Assembly (NCBI GenBank): GCA_021324825.1
Contig: JAJPII010000004.1
Location: 29,228-93,227 of the forward strand
DNA: 64,000 nt
Source: Spartobacteria bacterium
GTDB lineage: Bacteria; Verrucomicrobiota; Verrucomicrobiia; Chthoniobacterales; Chthoniobacteraceae
Direction: 5' to 3'
Translations under genes and position numbers: made by a program
The notes under the pieces: generated by a model
What the model saw: the letters and a program-made list of their open reading frames with translations, nothing else
The model's database searches: none
Told to the model about the DNA's origin: nothing
Shown: positions 38,168-46,644 of the stretch, piece after piece
Layout: each line of letters opens with the position of its first letter
How positions within the stretch are numbered: position 1 is the first letter of the stretch

Positions 38168-38199
38168 CTCCCCTAGCAGAAGCTCGGATGGGGGATTGT
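38163..38199 (+). promoter_or_regulatory. Inverted repeat in the RRM gene leader
   Basis: ACAATCTCCCC (38163-38173) is nearly complementary to GGGGGATTGT (38190-38199), and the repeat overlaps the -10 box. It could be an operator or, if transcription starts further upstream, an RNA hairpin. RNA chaperone genes with long leaders are often cold-regulated; that link is inferred. Confidence 0.4.
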
Positions 38200-38290
38200 C
38201 AGTTGAATTACTTCAGTGGCGATTAGAAAAACCGGAGACCGGAGCCGCCGCCGACATCACTTCTAGCAAACAAAAAAAAGACAGACACAT

Positions 38291-38695
38291 ATGGGTAACA
38301 AGTTATACGTGGGCAATCTCTCGTTCAATACGACGGAGACCGAGCTCCAAGACCTCTTCGCGCAGGTCGGGCCGGTGCAGGAAGTTGTCCTCATGCAGGA
38401 TAAATTCACAGGCAAATCGCGCGGATTCGCCTTTGTCACAATGACCACCGATCAGGACGCGGCGGGGGCTATCACACAATTCAACGGCAAAACCGTGGAC
38501 GGACGCGCGCTCACCGTCAACGAAGCCCGGCCCCGTGAAGACCGCTCCGGCGGCGGCGGCGGCGGCGGACGCGGCGGCGGCGGTTATGGCGGCGGCGGTG
38601 GAGGAGGCGGCTACGGAGGCGGCGGTGGACGCAGCGGCGGCGGCGGCGGTGGAGGAGGGGGCGGTGGACACCGTCGCGACTCGCGCCGGTACTAA
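38291..38695 (+). CDS. RNA-binding protein: RRM domain with glycine-rich tail
   Basis: A 134-residue protein. The RRM covers about residues 1-80: RNP2 is KLYVGNLSF (3-11) and RNP1 is KSRGFAFVTM (42-51). The tail (about 82-125) is almost all Gly with Tyr, Arg and Ser, ending HRRDSRRY. This is the architecture of cyanobacterial and PVC Rbp proteins and plant GRPs, which act as RNA chaperones, often after cold shock. The gene is monocistronic, with a long leader and a strong terminator. Confidence 0.93.
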   Translation: MGNKLYVGNLSFNTTETELQDLFAQVGPVQEVVLMQDKFTGKSRGFAFVTMTTDQDAAGAITQFNGKTVDGRALTVNEARPREDRSGGGGGGGRGGGGYGGGGGGGGYGGGGGRSGGGGGGGGGGGHRRDSRRY

Positions 38696-38721
38696 GCAGC
38701 AGGCACAACATTAACAATTTG

Positions 38722-38773
38722 GCGCCGCATGGCGGCCGGGCGAAATGACCGGCGCGATGCGGCGCTTTTTTTT
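38722..38773 (+). terminator. Intrinsic terminator after the RRM gene
   Basis: The stem GCGCCGCAT (38722-38730) pairs with ATGCGGCGC (38757-38765), with an internal GCCGG/CCGGC helix, and is followed by eight T residues (38766-38773). This is the clearest rho-independent terminator in the window. Confidence 0.9.
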
Positions 38774-38826
38774 CGGGAAATTGGTTGCGGCCAGCCCGCC
38801 TGCCCTATACGAATGAAAGGTACATT

Positions 38827-39141
38827 ATGAACGAGCCAGACGCCAACTCCCCCGGTCCAACGACCGACGCCTTCCAGGATTCCGGTGATTGCGCGCGCCC
38901 GTGCGCCTTCTCCATAGCCTTCGCCGCCTTGGCGATCGGCTTCCTCATCGGCTTTCTCTGCCGCCGCAAAGAGCCGAGCTTGCAGGAAAAATATCTCGAA
39001 GCCCCGCTCAATGATCTCCGCAAGGCGATCAGCGGCTTGAGCGTCGTGGCCGCCAAGAAGGCGGCTGGCGGCGGCGAAGTCGCCGCGGACATGATCGATT
39101 CCCTCAGCGACAAAATCCGCGCGCTAGTCAAATCGCTGTAA
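38827..39141 (+). CDS. Small single-span membrane protein
   Basis: A 104-residue protein starting at ATG 38827 with AAAGG upstream. An acidic, proline-containing N-terminus with two Cys (CARPC) leads into one membrane segment at about 31-46 (FAALAIGFLIGFLCRR). A helical tail follows (LNDLRKAISGLSVVAAKKAA). It may resemble DUF883/ElaB-type inner-membrane proteins, but the order of segments differs. The next gene, 3 bp on, encodes another small membrane protein. Confidence 0.7.
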   Translation: MNEPDANSPGPTTDAFQDSGDCARPCAFSIAFAALAIGFLIGFLCRRKEPSLQEKYLEAPLNDLRKAISGLSVVAAKKAAGGGEVAADMIDSLSDKIRALVKSL

Positions 39142-39144
39142 ATT

Positions 39145-39450
39145 ATGAATAACGTCGAATCCAACTCCGGGGAGGGGCTTCTCCGCGGCTCCGCGCTCGA
39201 CAAGGTCAGCGAATTGAGCGCGGAGGTGGTGGAATATCTAGAAACTGAAACCCGGCGCGCCCCCCTCAAGGCCCTCTCCATCGCGGTGGTCGCGGGGTTC
39301 CTCCTGCGCCACCTCCCGGTTTTTGGCCTTCTTGGCGTTCTCATTCGCCTCCTCATCCTCCTTGTTCGCCCGGCCGCTCTCATTTTTGGCGGCGTAAAAG
39401 TCTGCCAGCTGCTGGCGGAAGTCGCCCCCCCTGCCCGGAAGGCGGAGTAA
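39145..39450 (+). CDS. Small two-span membrane protein
   Basis: A 101-residue protein beginning 3 bp after the previous stop. The N-terminal amphipathic helix (LDKVSELSAEVVEYLETETR) is followed by hydrophobic segments at about 46-56 and 60-85 (LSIAVVAGFLLRHLPVFGLL, VLIRLLILLVRPAALIFGGV). No family was recognised. It is probably co-transcribed with its upstream neighbour and with argH 22 bp downstream. Confidence 0.7.
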   Translation: MNNVESNSGEGLLRGSALDKVSELSAEVVEYLETETRRAPLKALSIAVVAGFLLRHLPVFGLLGVLIRLLILLVRPAALIFGGVKVCQLLAEVAPPARKAE

Positions 39451-39472
39451 CCCCGCCTCTGCCGCGGTTCCA

Positions 39473-40837
39473 ATGTGGCACGGGCGCTTCCAGCAGGATA
39501 CCGCGGCGGACCTGAAGAAATTCAGCGAATCCGTCTCGTTCGACTGGCGGCTCTATCCTTACGATATTGACGGGTCGCTCGCCCACGCCGCGGCCTTGAC
39601 GGAAGCGGGCCTCCTTACGCCCGAGGAAAACCAGGCCATCGGAAAAGGCCTGCTGGAAATCCGCGCCGATATAGAGAAGGGCGCGTTCGCTTTCGATCCC
39701 GGCCTCGAGGACATCCACATGAACATCGAGGCGGCCCTGACCAGACGGATCGGGGACGCCGGCGCGAAGCTGCACACCGCCCGCAGCCGCAACGACCAGG
39801 TCGCGCTCGATCTGCGCCTGTACCTGCGCGCCGAGACGGGCGCCGTCCAGATGTGCCTGCGCGGTTTGCAGCGGGCGCTGACGGCCCTGGCAGTGCGCTA
39901 CCGGGAAGTGATTTTTCCCGGCTACACCCATCTCCAGCGCGCGCAGCCGGTGTTCTTCGCGCATCATCTGCTCGCCTATGTCGAGATGTTCCAGCGCGAT
40001 TTCGACCGCCTGGAAGACGGCCGCAAGCGCATCGGCGTTCTCCCGCTCGGCTCCGGCGCGCTCGCGGGCTCCAGCATCGCGCTTGACCGCGAGTTCATCG
40101 CCCGGCGGCTTGGCTTCGAAGCCGTCAGCCAGAACAGCATGGACGCCGTGGCCGACCGCGACTTCGCCTGCGAGTTCCTGGCCGGCTGCGCGTTGATCGG
40201 GATGCATCTCTCCCGCCTGAGCGAAGACCTCATCCTCTGGGCCTCCGCGGAGTTCAACTTCATCACGCTGAGCGACGCCTACACCACCGGTTCGAGTCTC
40301 ATGCCGCAAAAAAAGAACCCCGACGTCGCCGAACTGACCCGGGGCAAGACCGGCCGCCTCTACGGCAACCTCTTCTCCCTGCTCACCACGTTGAAGGGCC
40401 TGCCCATGACCTACAACCGCGACATGCAGGAGGACAAGGAACCCCTCTTTGACTCCATCGACACCGTCAAGGCCTCCCTTTCCATCTGCGCCGCCATGCT
40501 CGGGGAAACCCGGCTCAATGAGGAGCGCCTCGCCTCCTCGGTGGCCGATGCGAACCTGCTCGCGACCGACCTGGCCGATTATCTCGTCGAGCGCGGCGTC
40601 CCGTTCCGCGCCGCGCACGCGGTCATCGGGAAGGCCGTCGCCCTCTGCCACGAGAAAAACACGACCCTCCGCGCGCTGCCGCTGGAGGATTACCAGGCTC
40701 TCTCGCCCGTCTTCCAGCGCGACCTCTTTGAGGCGCTCGACCTGCGAAAAGCCGTCGCCGCGCGGCGCGCGACCGGAGCGCCTTCGCCGCAAAACGTCGC
40801 TGCGCAATTGAAGAAATGGGAAACGCTCCTGGGATGA
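39473..40837 (+). CDS. argH: Argininosuccinate lyase
   Basis: A 454-residue enzyme of the fumarase/aspartase superfamily, the last step of arginine synthesis. The start MWHGRFQQDTAADLKKFSES is typical. Other motifs are DIHMNIEAALTRRIG, KLHTARSRNDQVALDLRLYL, GYTHLQRAQPVFFAHHLLAY and the signature GSSLMPQKKNPDVAELTRGK. The stop overlaps the NUDIX start (ATGA). Confidence 0.97.
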   Translation: MWHGRFQQDTAADLKKFSESVSFDWRLYPYDIDGSLAHAAALTEAGLLTPEENQAIGKGLLEIRADIEKGAFAFDPGLEDIHMNIEAALTRRIGDAGAKLHTARSRNDQVALDLRLYLRAETGAVQMCLRGLQRALTALAVRYREVIFPGYTHLQRAQPVFFAHHLLAYVEMFQRDFDRLEDGRKRIGVLPLGSGALAGSSIALDREFIARRLGFEAVSQNSMDAVADRDFACEFLAGCALIGMHLSRLSEDLILWASAEFNFITLSDAYTTGSSLMPQKKNPDVAELTRGKTGRLYGNLFSLLTTLKGLPMTYNRDMQEDKEPLFDSIDTVKASLSICAAMLGETRLNEERLASSVADANLLATDLADYLVERGVPFRAAHAVIGKAVALCHEKNTTLRALPLEDYQALSPVFQRDLFEALDLRKAVAARRATGAPSPQNVAAQLKKWETLLG

Positions 40838-41424
40838 ACTTCCACAAATTCATCCGGGACAAGGAAGGCTGGGCCACCCTGGCCGAAGAGGAGAAATATT
40901 CCAGCCCGCACCTCGGCGTCTTTGCGGTGAAGGTCCGCACGCCCACCCGGCCCGAAGGCTGCCCCTGGACGACCGTCCACCGCAAAGGCGCCGTCGTCAT
41001 CGCGCCAATAACGGCGAACGGAGACCTGCTCCTCATCCGCCAGGAACGGATACCCGTCCGCGAAACCTTATGGGAGTGCCCCGCCGGCCAGATCGAAGAA
41101 AACGCCGCGCACGACGAGACGACAATCCGCGACGCCGCGCTGCGCGAATTGCAGGAAGAAACCGGCTGGGAGCTCGCGGGCGAACTCATCCCGCTCGGCC
41201 TCTTCTTTTCCTCGCCCGGGTTTACGGATGAACACGCCCACCTCTTCCTGGCGCGCCCCGTCGTGGAAGGCAAAAGCGGCCCCGCGCACGATGAAAACGA
41301 AGCCATCGTCGAATGCCGCGCCTTCGCGCCCGCGGAAATCCGGCGGATGATCGCCGGGAACGAAATCCGCGACGCGAACACCCTGGCCGTCTACGCCCGG
41401 CTGTCCGCGATGGGCCTTTGCTAA
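40834..41424 (+). CDS. NUDIX hydrolase, ADP-ribose pyrophosphatase-like
   Basis: A 196-residue protein with a NUDIX box at about 85-107: it starts GQIEEN, and the core is ALRELQEETGW, fitting Gx5Ex7REUxEExGU with a few extra residues before REL. The ending LGLFFSSPGFTDEHAHLFLA is typical of ADP-sugar pyrophosphatases. The internal ATG 40834 is chosen because it overlaps the argH stop and gives the family start (MNFHKFIRDKEGWATLAEEE). Confidence 0.88.
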   Translation: MNFHKFIRDKEGWATLAEEEKYSSPHLGVFAVKVRTPTRPEGCPWTTVHRKGAVVIAPITANGDLLLIRQERIPVRETLWECPAGQIEENAAHDETTIRDAALRELQEETGWELAGELIPLGLFFSSPGFTDEHAHLFLARPVVEGKSGPAHDENEAIVECRAFAPAEIRRMIAGNEIRDANTLAVYARLSAMGLC

Positions 41425-41446
41425 TAAAGCCGGGTTCCTCCCATCC

Positions 41447-42229
41447 ATGGCGTTGAAACGGCTCTTTCGGTTTCGCGAGGCGGATTCGGATTCGACGAAG
41501 CCGTTCCTCGATCACCTCGAGGACTTGCGCTGGACGCTCTTCAAGATCGTCGGGACGCTCGTCGCCTCCATGATGGCCTGTTTCGCGTTCCGCTCCCGCC
41601 TCATCCATTTCGTGCAGGCGCCTTTGCAGCAGGTGGATCCCAGGGCCGTCGCGAGCCTGCGAACCCTGGCCGTCACCGACTCGATCATGATCTCCTTCCA
41701 ACTGGCGTTCTACGCGGGGCTGGTCGTTTCCTTTCCCATGCTCCTTTTCTTCCTGGCGGAGTTCGTCCTGCCCGCCCTCACGGACCGGGAGCGGAAATAT
41801 GTCGTGCCCGCCATCCTCACGGGGTTCGGCCTGTTTCTCGGGGGCGTCCTCTTCTGCTACTACTTCGTGCTGCCGAAGACGCTCGCCTTTTTCTTTGTGG
41901 ACACCCTCCAGCAAGGGTGGACGCCTTCCTGGACGGTGCGCGATTACTTCTCCTTCGTGACCCATATCACCATCTCCTTCGGCGTTTCCTTCGAACTGCC
42001 CGTCGCGGTGCTCGCGCTCGTCTATTTCGGCGTGTTGAACGTGGCGTTCCTTCGCAGGACGCGCGCTTACGCCATGGTCATCGTCATGGTCTTTGCCGCC
42101 ATCATCGCGCCCACGCCGGACCCGCTGACCTTCCTTTCCCTTGCGGCGCCGATGTGCCTTCTCTATGAGGCGTGCATCTGGCTCGCGCTGCTCGTCGAGC
42201 GCCGGAGAGACAAGGTCGGGCCGGCATAG
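41447..42229 (+). CDS. tatC: Sec-independent protein translocase TatC
   Basis: A 260-residue inner-membrane receptor for twin-arginine signal peptides. The family start FLDHLEDLRWTLFKIVGTLV has the conserved Glu, and six hydrophobic segments follow. Conserved stretches include VVSFPMLLFFLAEFVLPALT and FGVSFELPVAVLALVYFGV. No tatA/B gene lies next to it here. A compact terminator follows the stop codon. Confidence 0.95.
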   Translation: MALKRLFRFREADSDSTKPFLDHLEDLRWTLFKIVGTLVASMMACFAFRSRLIHFVQAPLQQVDPRAVASLRTLAVTDSIMISFQLAFYAGLVVSFPMLLFFLAEFVLPALTDRERKYVVPAILTGFGLFLGGVLFCYYFVLPKTLAFFFVDTLQQGWTPSWTVRDYFSFVTHITISFGVSFELPVAVLALVYFGVLNVAFLRRTRAYAMVIVMVFAAIIAPTPDPLTFLSLAAPMCLLYEACIWLALLVERRRDKVGPA

Positions 42230-42234
42230 GCTTG

Positions 42235-42257
42235 GCCCGGGCTTGGCCCGGGCTTTT
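42235..42257 (+). terminator. Likely intrinsic terminator after tatC
   Basis: GCCCGGG (42235-42241), loop CTTGG, CCCGGGC (42247-42253), then TTTT. The hairpin is built from two tandem 11-bp units GCTTGGCCCGG that begin right after the stop codon. The T run is short. Confidence 0.55.
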
Positions 42258-42311
42258 GAAGGCTGGACAAAATCTCCTTCGTGGCCTACTCTCTGCTCTC
42301 TTGCAGGTTTT

Positions 42312-43217
42312 ATGGAAGCCGCCTCTAATGTGACGCTAACGCCCGAGCAGATCGCATCGTTTCACGAGCAGGGTTTTCTCGTCCTCCCAGCGGTAACCAG
42401 CCAGGAGGAAGTCGCCGACTTGCGGCAGGTGTTTGACCGGCTCTTCGCTTCGAAGGCCGGCCGCAAGGAAGGCGCTCAATTCGACATGGTCGGCCACGAC
42501 GACGATGACGCCGCACCCGCGCTGCCGCAGATCATCAACCCGGTAAACTACGCGCCCGAACTGCGCGACACCCATTACCGCGCCAACGCGCTAGCCATCG
42601 CCCGGCAGTTGCTGGGCCCCGAAGTGACGCCCGCGTTCGAACACGCCATCCTCAAGCCCGCGGAGCGCGGCGCCGCGACGCCCTGGCATCAGGACGAAGC
42701 ATTCCGCGTCGATCCGGATTTCGAATACCAGCAGTTGAGCATCTGGATGCCCCTGCAGGAAGCCACGCTGGAAAACGGGTGCATGGAATACATCCCCGGC
42801 ACCAACAAAGGCGAAGTCCTTCCCCACCGCTCGCCCGGCAGCGACACGAAAGTCCACGCCCTGGAATGCGCGGAAGGATTCGACCCCGCCAAGGCGGTTC
42901 CGTGTCCGCTGCCGGCGGGCGGCGCCACCATCCATTCGGGCAGGACATTGCACCACGCCGGGCCGAACCTGACGAACATGCCGCGGCGCGCGTACGTCCT
43001 CGGGTTCGAAATACCGCCGAAACCCTCCGCCCAGGCGCGCGATTTCTACTGGAACCGCGACAAGCAGACGGCCAACCGCGAGCGGAAACGCGCCTGGCGC
43101 CGCAGGGGCGGCGTCCTCGTCGAGGTGGGGCGCAAGTTGCGGGGCGGCGTATGGCGCAGCCCGGGCCGGCTCCTTTTCGAAGTGCGGCGCGCCCTGCGCG
43201 CGCTGAAAGGCTCGTAA
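42312..43217 (+). CDS. Phytanoyl-CoA dioxygenase (PhyH) family protein
   Basis: A 301-residue Fe(II)/2-oxoglutarate-dependent oxygenase-like protein. The family start is TPEQIASFHEQGFLVLPAVT. The metal motif HxD is in TPWHQDEAFRVDPDFEY, and the distal His with the 2OG-binding Arg lies in HSGRTLHHAGPNLTNMPRRA. Residues typical of bacterial members include LENGCMEYIPGTN. The C-terminal 60 residues are basic and beyond the usual domain. ATG 42312 gives the natural N-terminus. The substrate is unknown. Confidence 0.88.
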   Translation: MEAASNVTLTPEQIASFHEQGFLVLPAVTSQEEVADLRQVFDRLFASKAGRKEGAQFDMVGHDDDDAAPALPQIINPVNYAPELRDTHYRANALAIARQLLGPEVTPAFEHAILKPAERGAATPWHQDEAFRVDPDFEYQQLSIWMPLQEATLENGCMEYIPGTNKGEVLPHRSPGSDTKVHALECAEGFDPAKAVPCPLPAGGATIHSGRTLHHAGPNLTNMPRRAYVLGFEIPPKPSAQARDFYWNRDKQTANRERKRAWRRRGGVLVEVGRKLRGGVWRSPGRLLFEVRRALRALKGS

Positions 43218-43254
43218 CCCCCCCGGCCGGGCGTATAGGGTGGCGTCACCCCCT

Positions 43255-45594
43255 ATGCACGAGAAGATGAAGACGCCTCCGCCCTTGGGGGAACCCTCAA
43301 GCCCGGGCCGGAAGACAGCGCTCTTCTTATGCGCGCTCCTCCTGGTGAGCGCCCCGCTCCTTTTCGGCGCGGTGGACCGGGTTTTCCAGATCGCGCTTAC
43401 AACGGCGCTCGGCTTCGGGCTCCTGCTGGCGCCGCCCGCCGTGCCGCGGCTCGGGAAAGGCGCGCTCTCGCTGGTTGTTCTCTTTGCCGCGCTCCTGTTT
43501 TTCCAGGAGTTCGGTCCCGAGAGATTCTTCAAGGCAACGCTCTGGCGGCGCACCCTCTCGGACAGCTTCGGCATCGCCCTGCCCTGGACGCATAACCCGG
43601 AACCCGCCCGCGCGCTCGACGCGCTCCTCGCCGCCGCGGTTGGCGGCGTCTGGTTCGGCTGGGTCCGCGATCTCGGCGGCCCGAGGGAGGACCGCATCTT
43701 CCTCGCATGGAGCATGCTCTGGGCGGCGGCCATCGTGGCCGTCGTCTGTTTCGCGATGGGGCAAAGCTCCACGACTCTCATCTACGGCGTGCGCGAGACG
43801 CCCGGCTGGACGGGCTACGGCCCGTTTCCGAACCGTAACCACACGGCCTCCTTTCTCGCGATGGGCGCCGTCGTCGGCTGCGGACTCGTGACGCGCGCGG
43901 CGGCGCGGAAACGGCCGTTTACCTTTTGCGTCGGGCTGCTTTTGCTCGGGTTGATCCTCGTGGCGATGCTCTGGAGCAAATCGCGCGGCGGCCTCATGGC
44001 GTTCGGCTTCGGCTTTCTTTTGTTCGTGGCGATCGCCCTCGCGGGCGCGCCGAGCGTTCGCGGATGGTTCGCCGCGGCGGCGGGGACGCTCGGCGTGGCG
44101 GCGCTCTGCCTCACGTTCGGGTCGCGGGTCATCGGACGCTTCGCGCCGGGCGGCGACGTCGCGACCAATTCGCGGTGGGATGTCTGGAAAGACACCGTCG
44201 CCATGTGGCGGGATGCGCCTCTTTTTGGCCACGGCCTGGAGACTTTCCCCCGTGTTTTTCCGCTGTACCAGACATTCTCGCTCGAAGACAGGATCATCCT
44301 CCACCCCGAAAGCAGCTGGCTCTTGTGGCTCGCCGAGTTGGGGGGACTTCTTGTGCTTCTGCTGGCCGTGGGCCTCGTCGTTTTTCTCGCGAGGAATCTC
44401 CCGCAAGTCTTTTCCCGGCGACAGGGCTTTTTCCTCGCGGCGGGCTGCCTCGGAGCCGCGGGCGTCCTCCTCTGCCATTGCCTGTGGGACGTGCCGGGGC
44501 ACCGCTGGGCCACGGCGTGGTACGGCCTGGCCGCGCTCGGACTCGCCTGCCCGGTCCGCTCCCGCGAAACGGAAGGCTCGCGGGCGCTGGCCCTCATCCC
44601 CTTTGGCATCGCGTTTTTCTGGTCGCTGCCGATCCTCCTCGGCTGGCCCGCGTGGTCGCCGCTCTCGCTCGCGCAACTCCTGAATCGCGCGGCCGTCTCG
44701 ACTTCCGTCCGCCTGGCCGAGCTTGAAAACGCGCTCCGTTTCTTTCCGCTGAACGCCGATCTGCACGAAGCCGCGGGCATGCGGGAAGCGCAAATGCCCG
44801 GACGCGCAGACGCGGCATGGCGGCAATTCCGGATCGCCGACCGCCTCATGCCCGACATCTGGGAACTCCCGGCGGGCCAGGCGGAGGTGAGCGAACGCCG
44901 TTCGCCGGGGATGGCGCTCCATTTCTGGACGCTCGCGATCGAACGGGCCGGCCACCGGGGAGATGAGATATTCGCTATGGCCGTCCGGGACACGCTGAAC
45001 CTGCCCGGCGCCGAGGCGTTCTGGCGCAGCTACGTGGAGACAAACCCGCAATTCTGCCTGAGCTACGCCCAATACTTCGCCGGCGCAGCCGAGCGGGATT
45101 ATTTCAACCGGTGGTGGAACACGCGCGCGCTGAGCGGGCGGTTGAATCCCTACGAGATACAGACCTTCTACCAGAACGCCGCGCGCTGGGCCACGCCCGC
45201 GCAATTCGGCCAGTGGATGCGTAGCCGCGCCTCCCGCGAGCCGGAGGACTGCATGGACTGGGTGCGGATACTCGACCGGCTGGGCGCCGACGATGCCGCG
45301 TGGACGGTGCTGGCGCGCGCCTTGAAGGAGCCGCCCTTCCCCGGCATAAACAGCGCCGCGAGCGCCGATTTCCTGCGGTCCGAGTGGGAGACGCATCCCG
45401 GGAACGCGCTGAACGCGCTGACGCTGGCGGAGCGCCTGGCCGCGACGGGCAAGACGGAAAAGAGCGACGAGATCATCCTGGCGGCGGCGGCAAGGCCGGG
45501 CGCGCCGGACTGGTTTTTGAAAAAGGCCGCGTTCGTGCTGGCGCGCAAACACCGCTACGCGGAGGCCGTCGCCATGGGCGCGCGCGTGAAGTGA
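43255..45594 (+). CDS. O-antigen ligase-like membrane protein with long C-terminal domain
   Basis: About 779 residues with ten or more membrane segments in the first 470 residues. The Wzy_C/WaaL-type core has PFPNRNHTASFLAMGAVVGC, LWSKSRGGLMAFGFGFLLFV and the periplasmic loop with FGHGLETFPRVFPLYQTFSL and HPESSWLLWLAELGG. The last 300 residues are soluble and helical, like TPR repeats (LENALRFFPLNADLHEAAGM, AQMPGRADAAWRQFRIADRL). It may ligate or polymerise surface glycan. Start sites at 43240 (GTG), 43255 and 43267 are all possible. Confidence 0.82.
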   Translation: MHEKMKTPPPLGEPSSPGRKTALFLCALLLVSAPLLFGAVDRVFQIALTTALGFGLLLAPPAVPRLGKGALSLVVLFAALLFFQEFGPERFFKATLWRRTLSDSFGIALPWTHNPEPARALDALLAAAVGGVWFGWVRDLGGPREDRIFLAWSMLWAAAIVAVVCFAMGQSSTTLIYGVRETPGWTGYGPFPNRNHTASFLAMGAVVGCGLVTRAAARKRPFTFCVGLLLLGLILVAMLWSKSRGGLMAFGFGFLLFVAIALAGAPSVRGWFAAAAGTLGVAALCLTFGSRVIGRFAPGGDVATNSRWDVWKDTVAMWRDAPLFGHGLETFPRVFPLYQTFSLEDRIILHPESSWLLWLAELGGLLVLLLAVGLVVFLARNLPQVFSRRQGFFLAAGCLGAAGVLLCHCLWDVPGHRWATAWYGLAALGLACPVRSRETEGSRALALIPFGIAFFWSLPILLGWPAWSPLSLAQLLNRAAVSTSVRLAELENALRFFPLNADLHEAAGMREAQMPGRADAAWRQFRIADRLMPDIWELPAGQAEVSERRSPGMALHFWTLAIERAGHRGDEIFAMAVRDTLNLPGAEAFWRSYVETNPQFCLSYAQYFAGAAERDYFNRWWNTRALSGRLNPYEIQTFYQNAARWATPAQFGQWMRSRASREPEDCMDWVRILDRLGADDAAWTVLARALKEPPFPGINSAASADFLRSEWETHPGNALNALTLAERLAATGKTEKSDEIILAAAARPGAPDWFLKKAAFVLARKHRYAEAVAMGARVK

Positions 45595-45598
45595 CCGG

Positions 45599-46603
45599 TT
45601 ATTCGATTACGACGGTCATCTGGCTGGCGATCATGCCCGAGAGCCGGATGGCGTCCCAATTCGCCAGCCGTATGCACCCGTGGCTGCCCGAACGCCCGAT
45701 TGTCTCCGGCGTGTTCGTCCCGTGAATGCCGATGCCCGGCTTGTCCAGGCCGATCCAGATGACGCCGACCGGGTTCCTCGGCCCGGCTGGGATGTTGAAG
45801 AAATTCGCGCTCCGCTTGCCGTGCTGGAGCATCATTTCATCCCAGCGGAACCACGGCATCTCCGCCACGCCCAGGATCATCCAGACGCCGGGAGGCGCGG
45901 GCAGGTTCACCGAGCCGGGCGTGATGGGAAAGGCGGCGATGAGAGCCTTCCCGTCGTAAAGGTCGAGCATCTTGTCCTTCGGGCTGATGTAAAGGGTGCG
46001 GTTCACGAAGAGCGGGTTGTCCGGCAGATGGGCGATCTCGGAGCATTCCTCGAGCTTGAACGGCGCGACGTTCGGGACGCGGACGGCGTCCCCGGGTTTC
46101 AGGGAATCCATCTTCACGCCGGGGTTGAGCTTGCGGAGGAAGTTGGGGTCGGAATGAAAGCGCTCCTCCAGGAATTCCAGGAGCGAATGGTAGCCCATGT
46201 ATTTCATCTTCGCCTGCTCGGAAGGTTTGTTGGGCGGGTGGTTGACGGTTTTGGCGTCCGCCTCCGTAATCTGGTACGATGTGTAGATCGGATACACGGA
46301 CTCGAGCGGGATCGAGGAATCGGGCGCGTTGGTTTCCGGCAGCTTGTGCGCCCGCTCGTAGTGCCGGAGCGCCTTGCCCGTGAATTCGCCCCAATGACCG
46401 TCGATCTTCCCGGGGCCGAAATTCTGTTGGTCGAGGAATATCTGGAGCCGGGTGGTCAGCTCCTGCGCGGCGACCGGCTCGGCCCGCGCCACCTTCATCG
46501 CCGACGGCGGGGGAGCGGGCGGAGGGACGAGCGCATCCTCCGCGACCTGGGCGCGGAGCGAAAAAGCCGCGAGGGCCGAAATCCATGGCAACCAACGCTT
46601 CAT
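45599..46603 (-). CDS. L,D-transpeptidase (YkuD family) with N-terminal binding modules
   Basis: A 334-residue exported protein (MKRWLPWISALAAFSLRAQV). An N-terminal peptidoglycan-binding-like helical unit (LQIFLDQQNFGPGKIDGHWG, about 60-90) is followed by a LysM-like segment (LLEFLEERFHS...GDAVRVPNV, about 150-190). The catalytic YkuD domain covers about 210-334, with HGTNTPETIGRSGSHGCIRL carrying the His and nucleophilic Cys. It would form 3-3 cross-links or attach proteins to peptidoglycan. ATG 46603 is preferred to a longer, Cys-rich upstream reading. Confidence 0.92.
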   Translation of the reverse strand: MKRWLPWISALAAFSLRAQVAEDALVPPPAPPPSAMKVARAEPVAAQELTTRLQIFLDQQNFGPGKIDGHWGEFTGKALRHYERAHKLPETNAPDSSIPLESVYPIYTSYQITEADAKTVNHPPNKPSEQAKMKYMGYHSLLEFLEERFHSDPNFLRKLNPGVKMDSLKPGDAVRVPNVAPFKLEECSEIAHLPDNPLFVNRTLYISPKDKMLDLYDGKALIAAFPITPGSVNLPAPPGVWMILGVAEMPWFRWDEMMLQHGKRSANFFNIPAGPRNPVGVIWIGLDKPGIGIHGTNTPETIGRSGSHGCIRLANWDAIRLSGMIASQMTVVIE

Positions 46604-46644
46604 AGGGATGGACAAGCCCTTCGGATAGCAGCAAAACACTGCAA

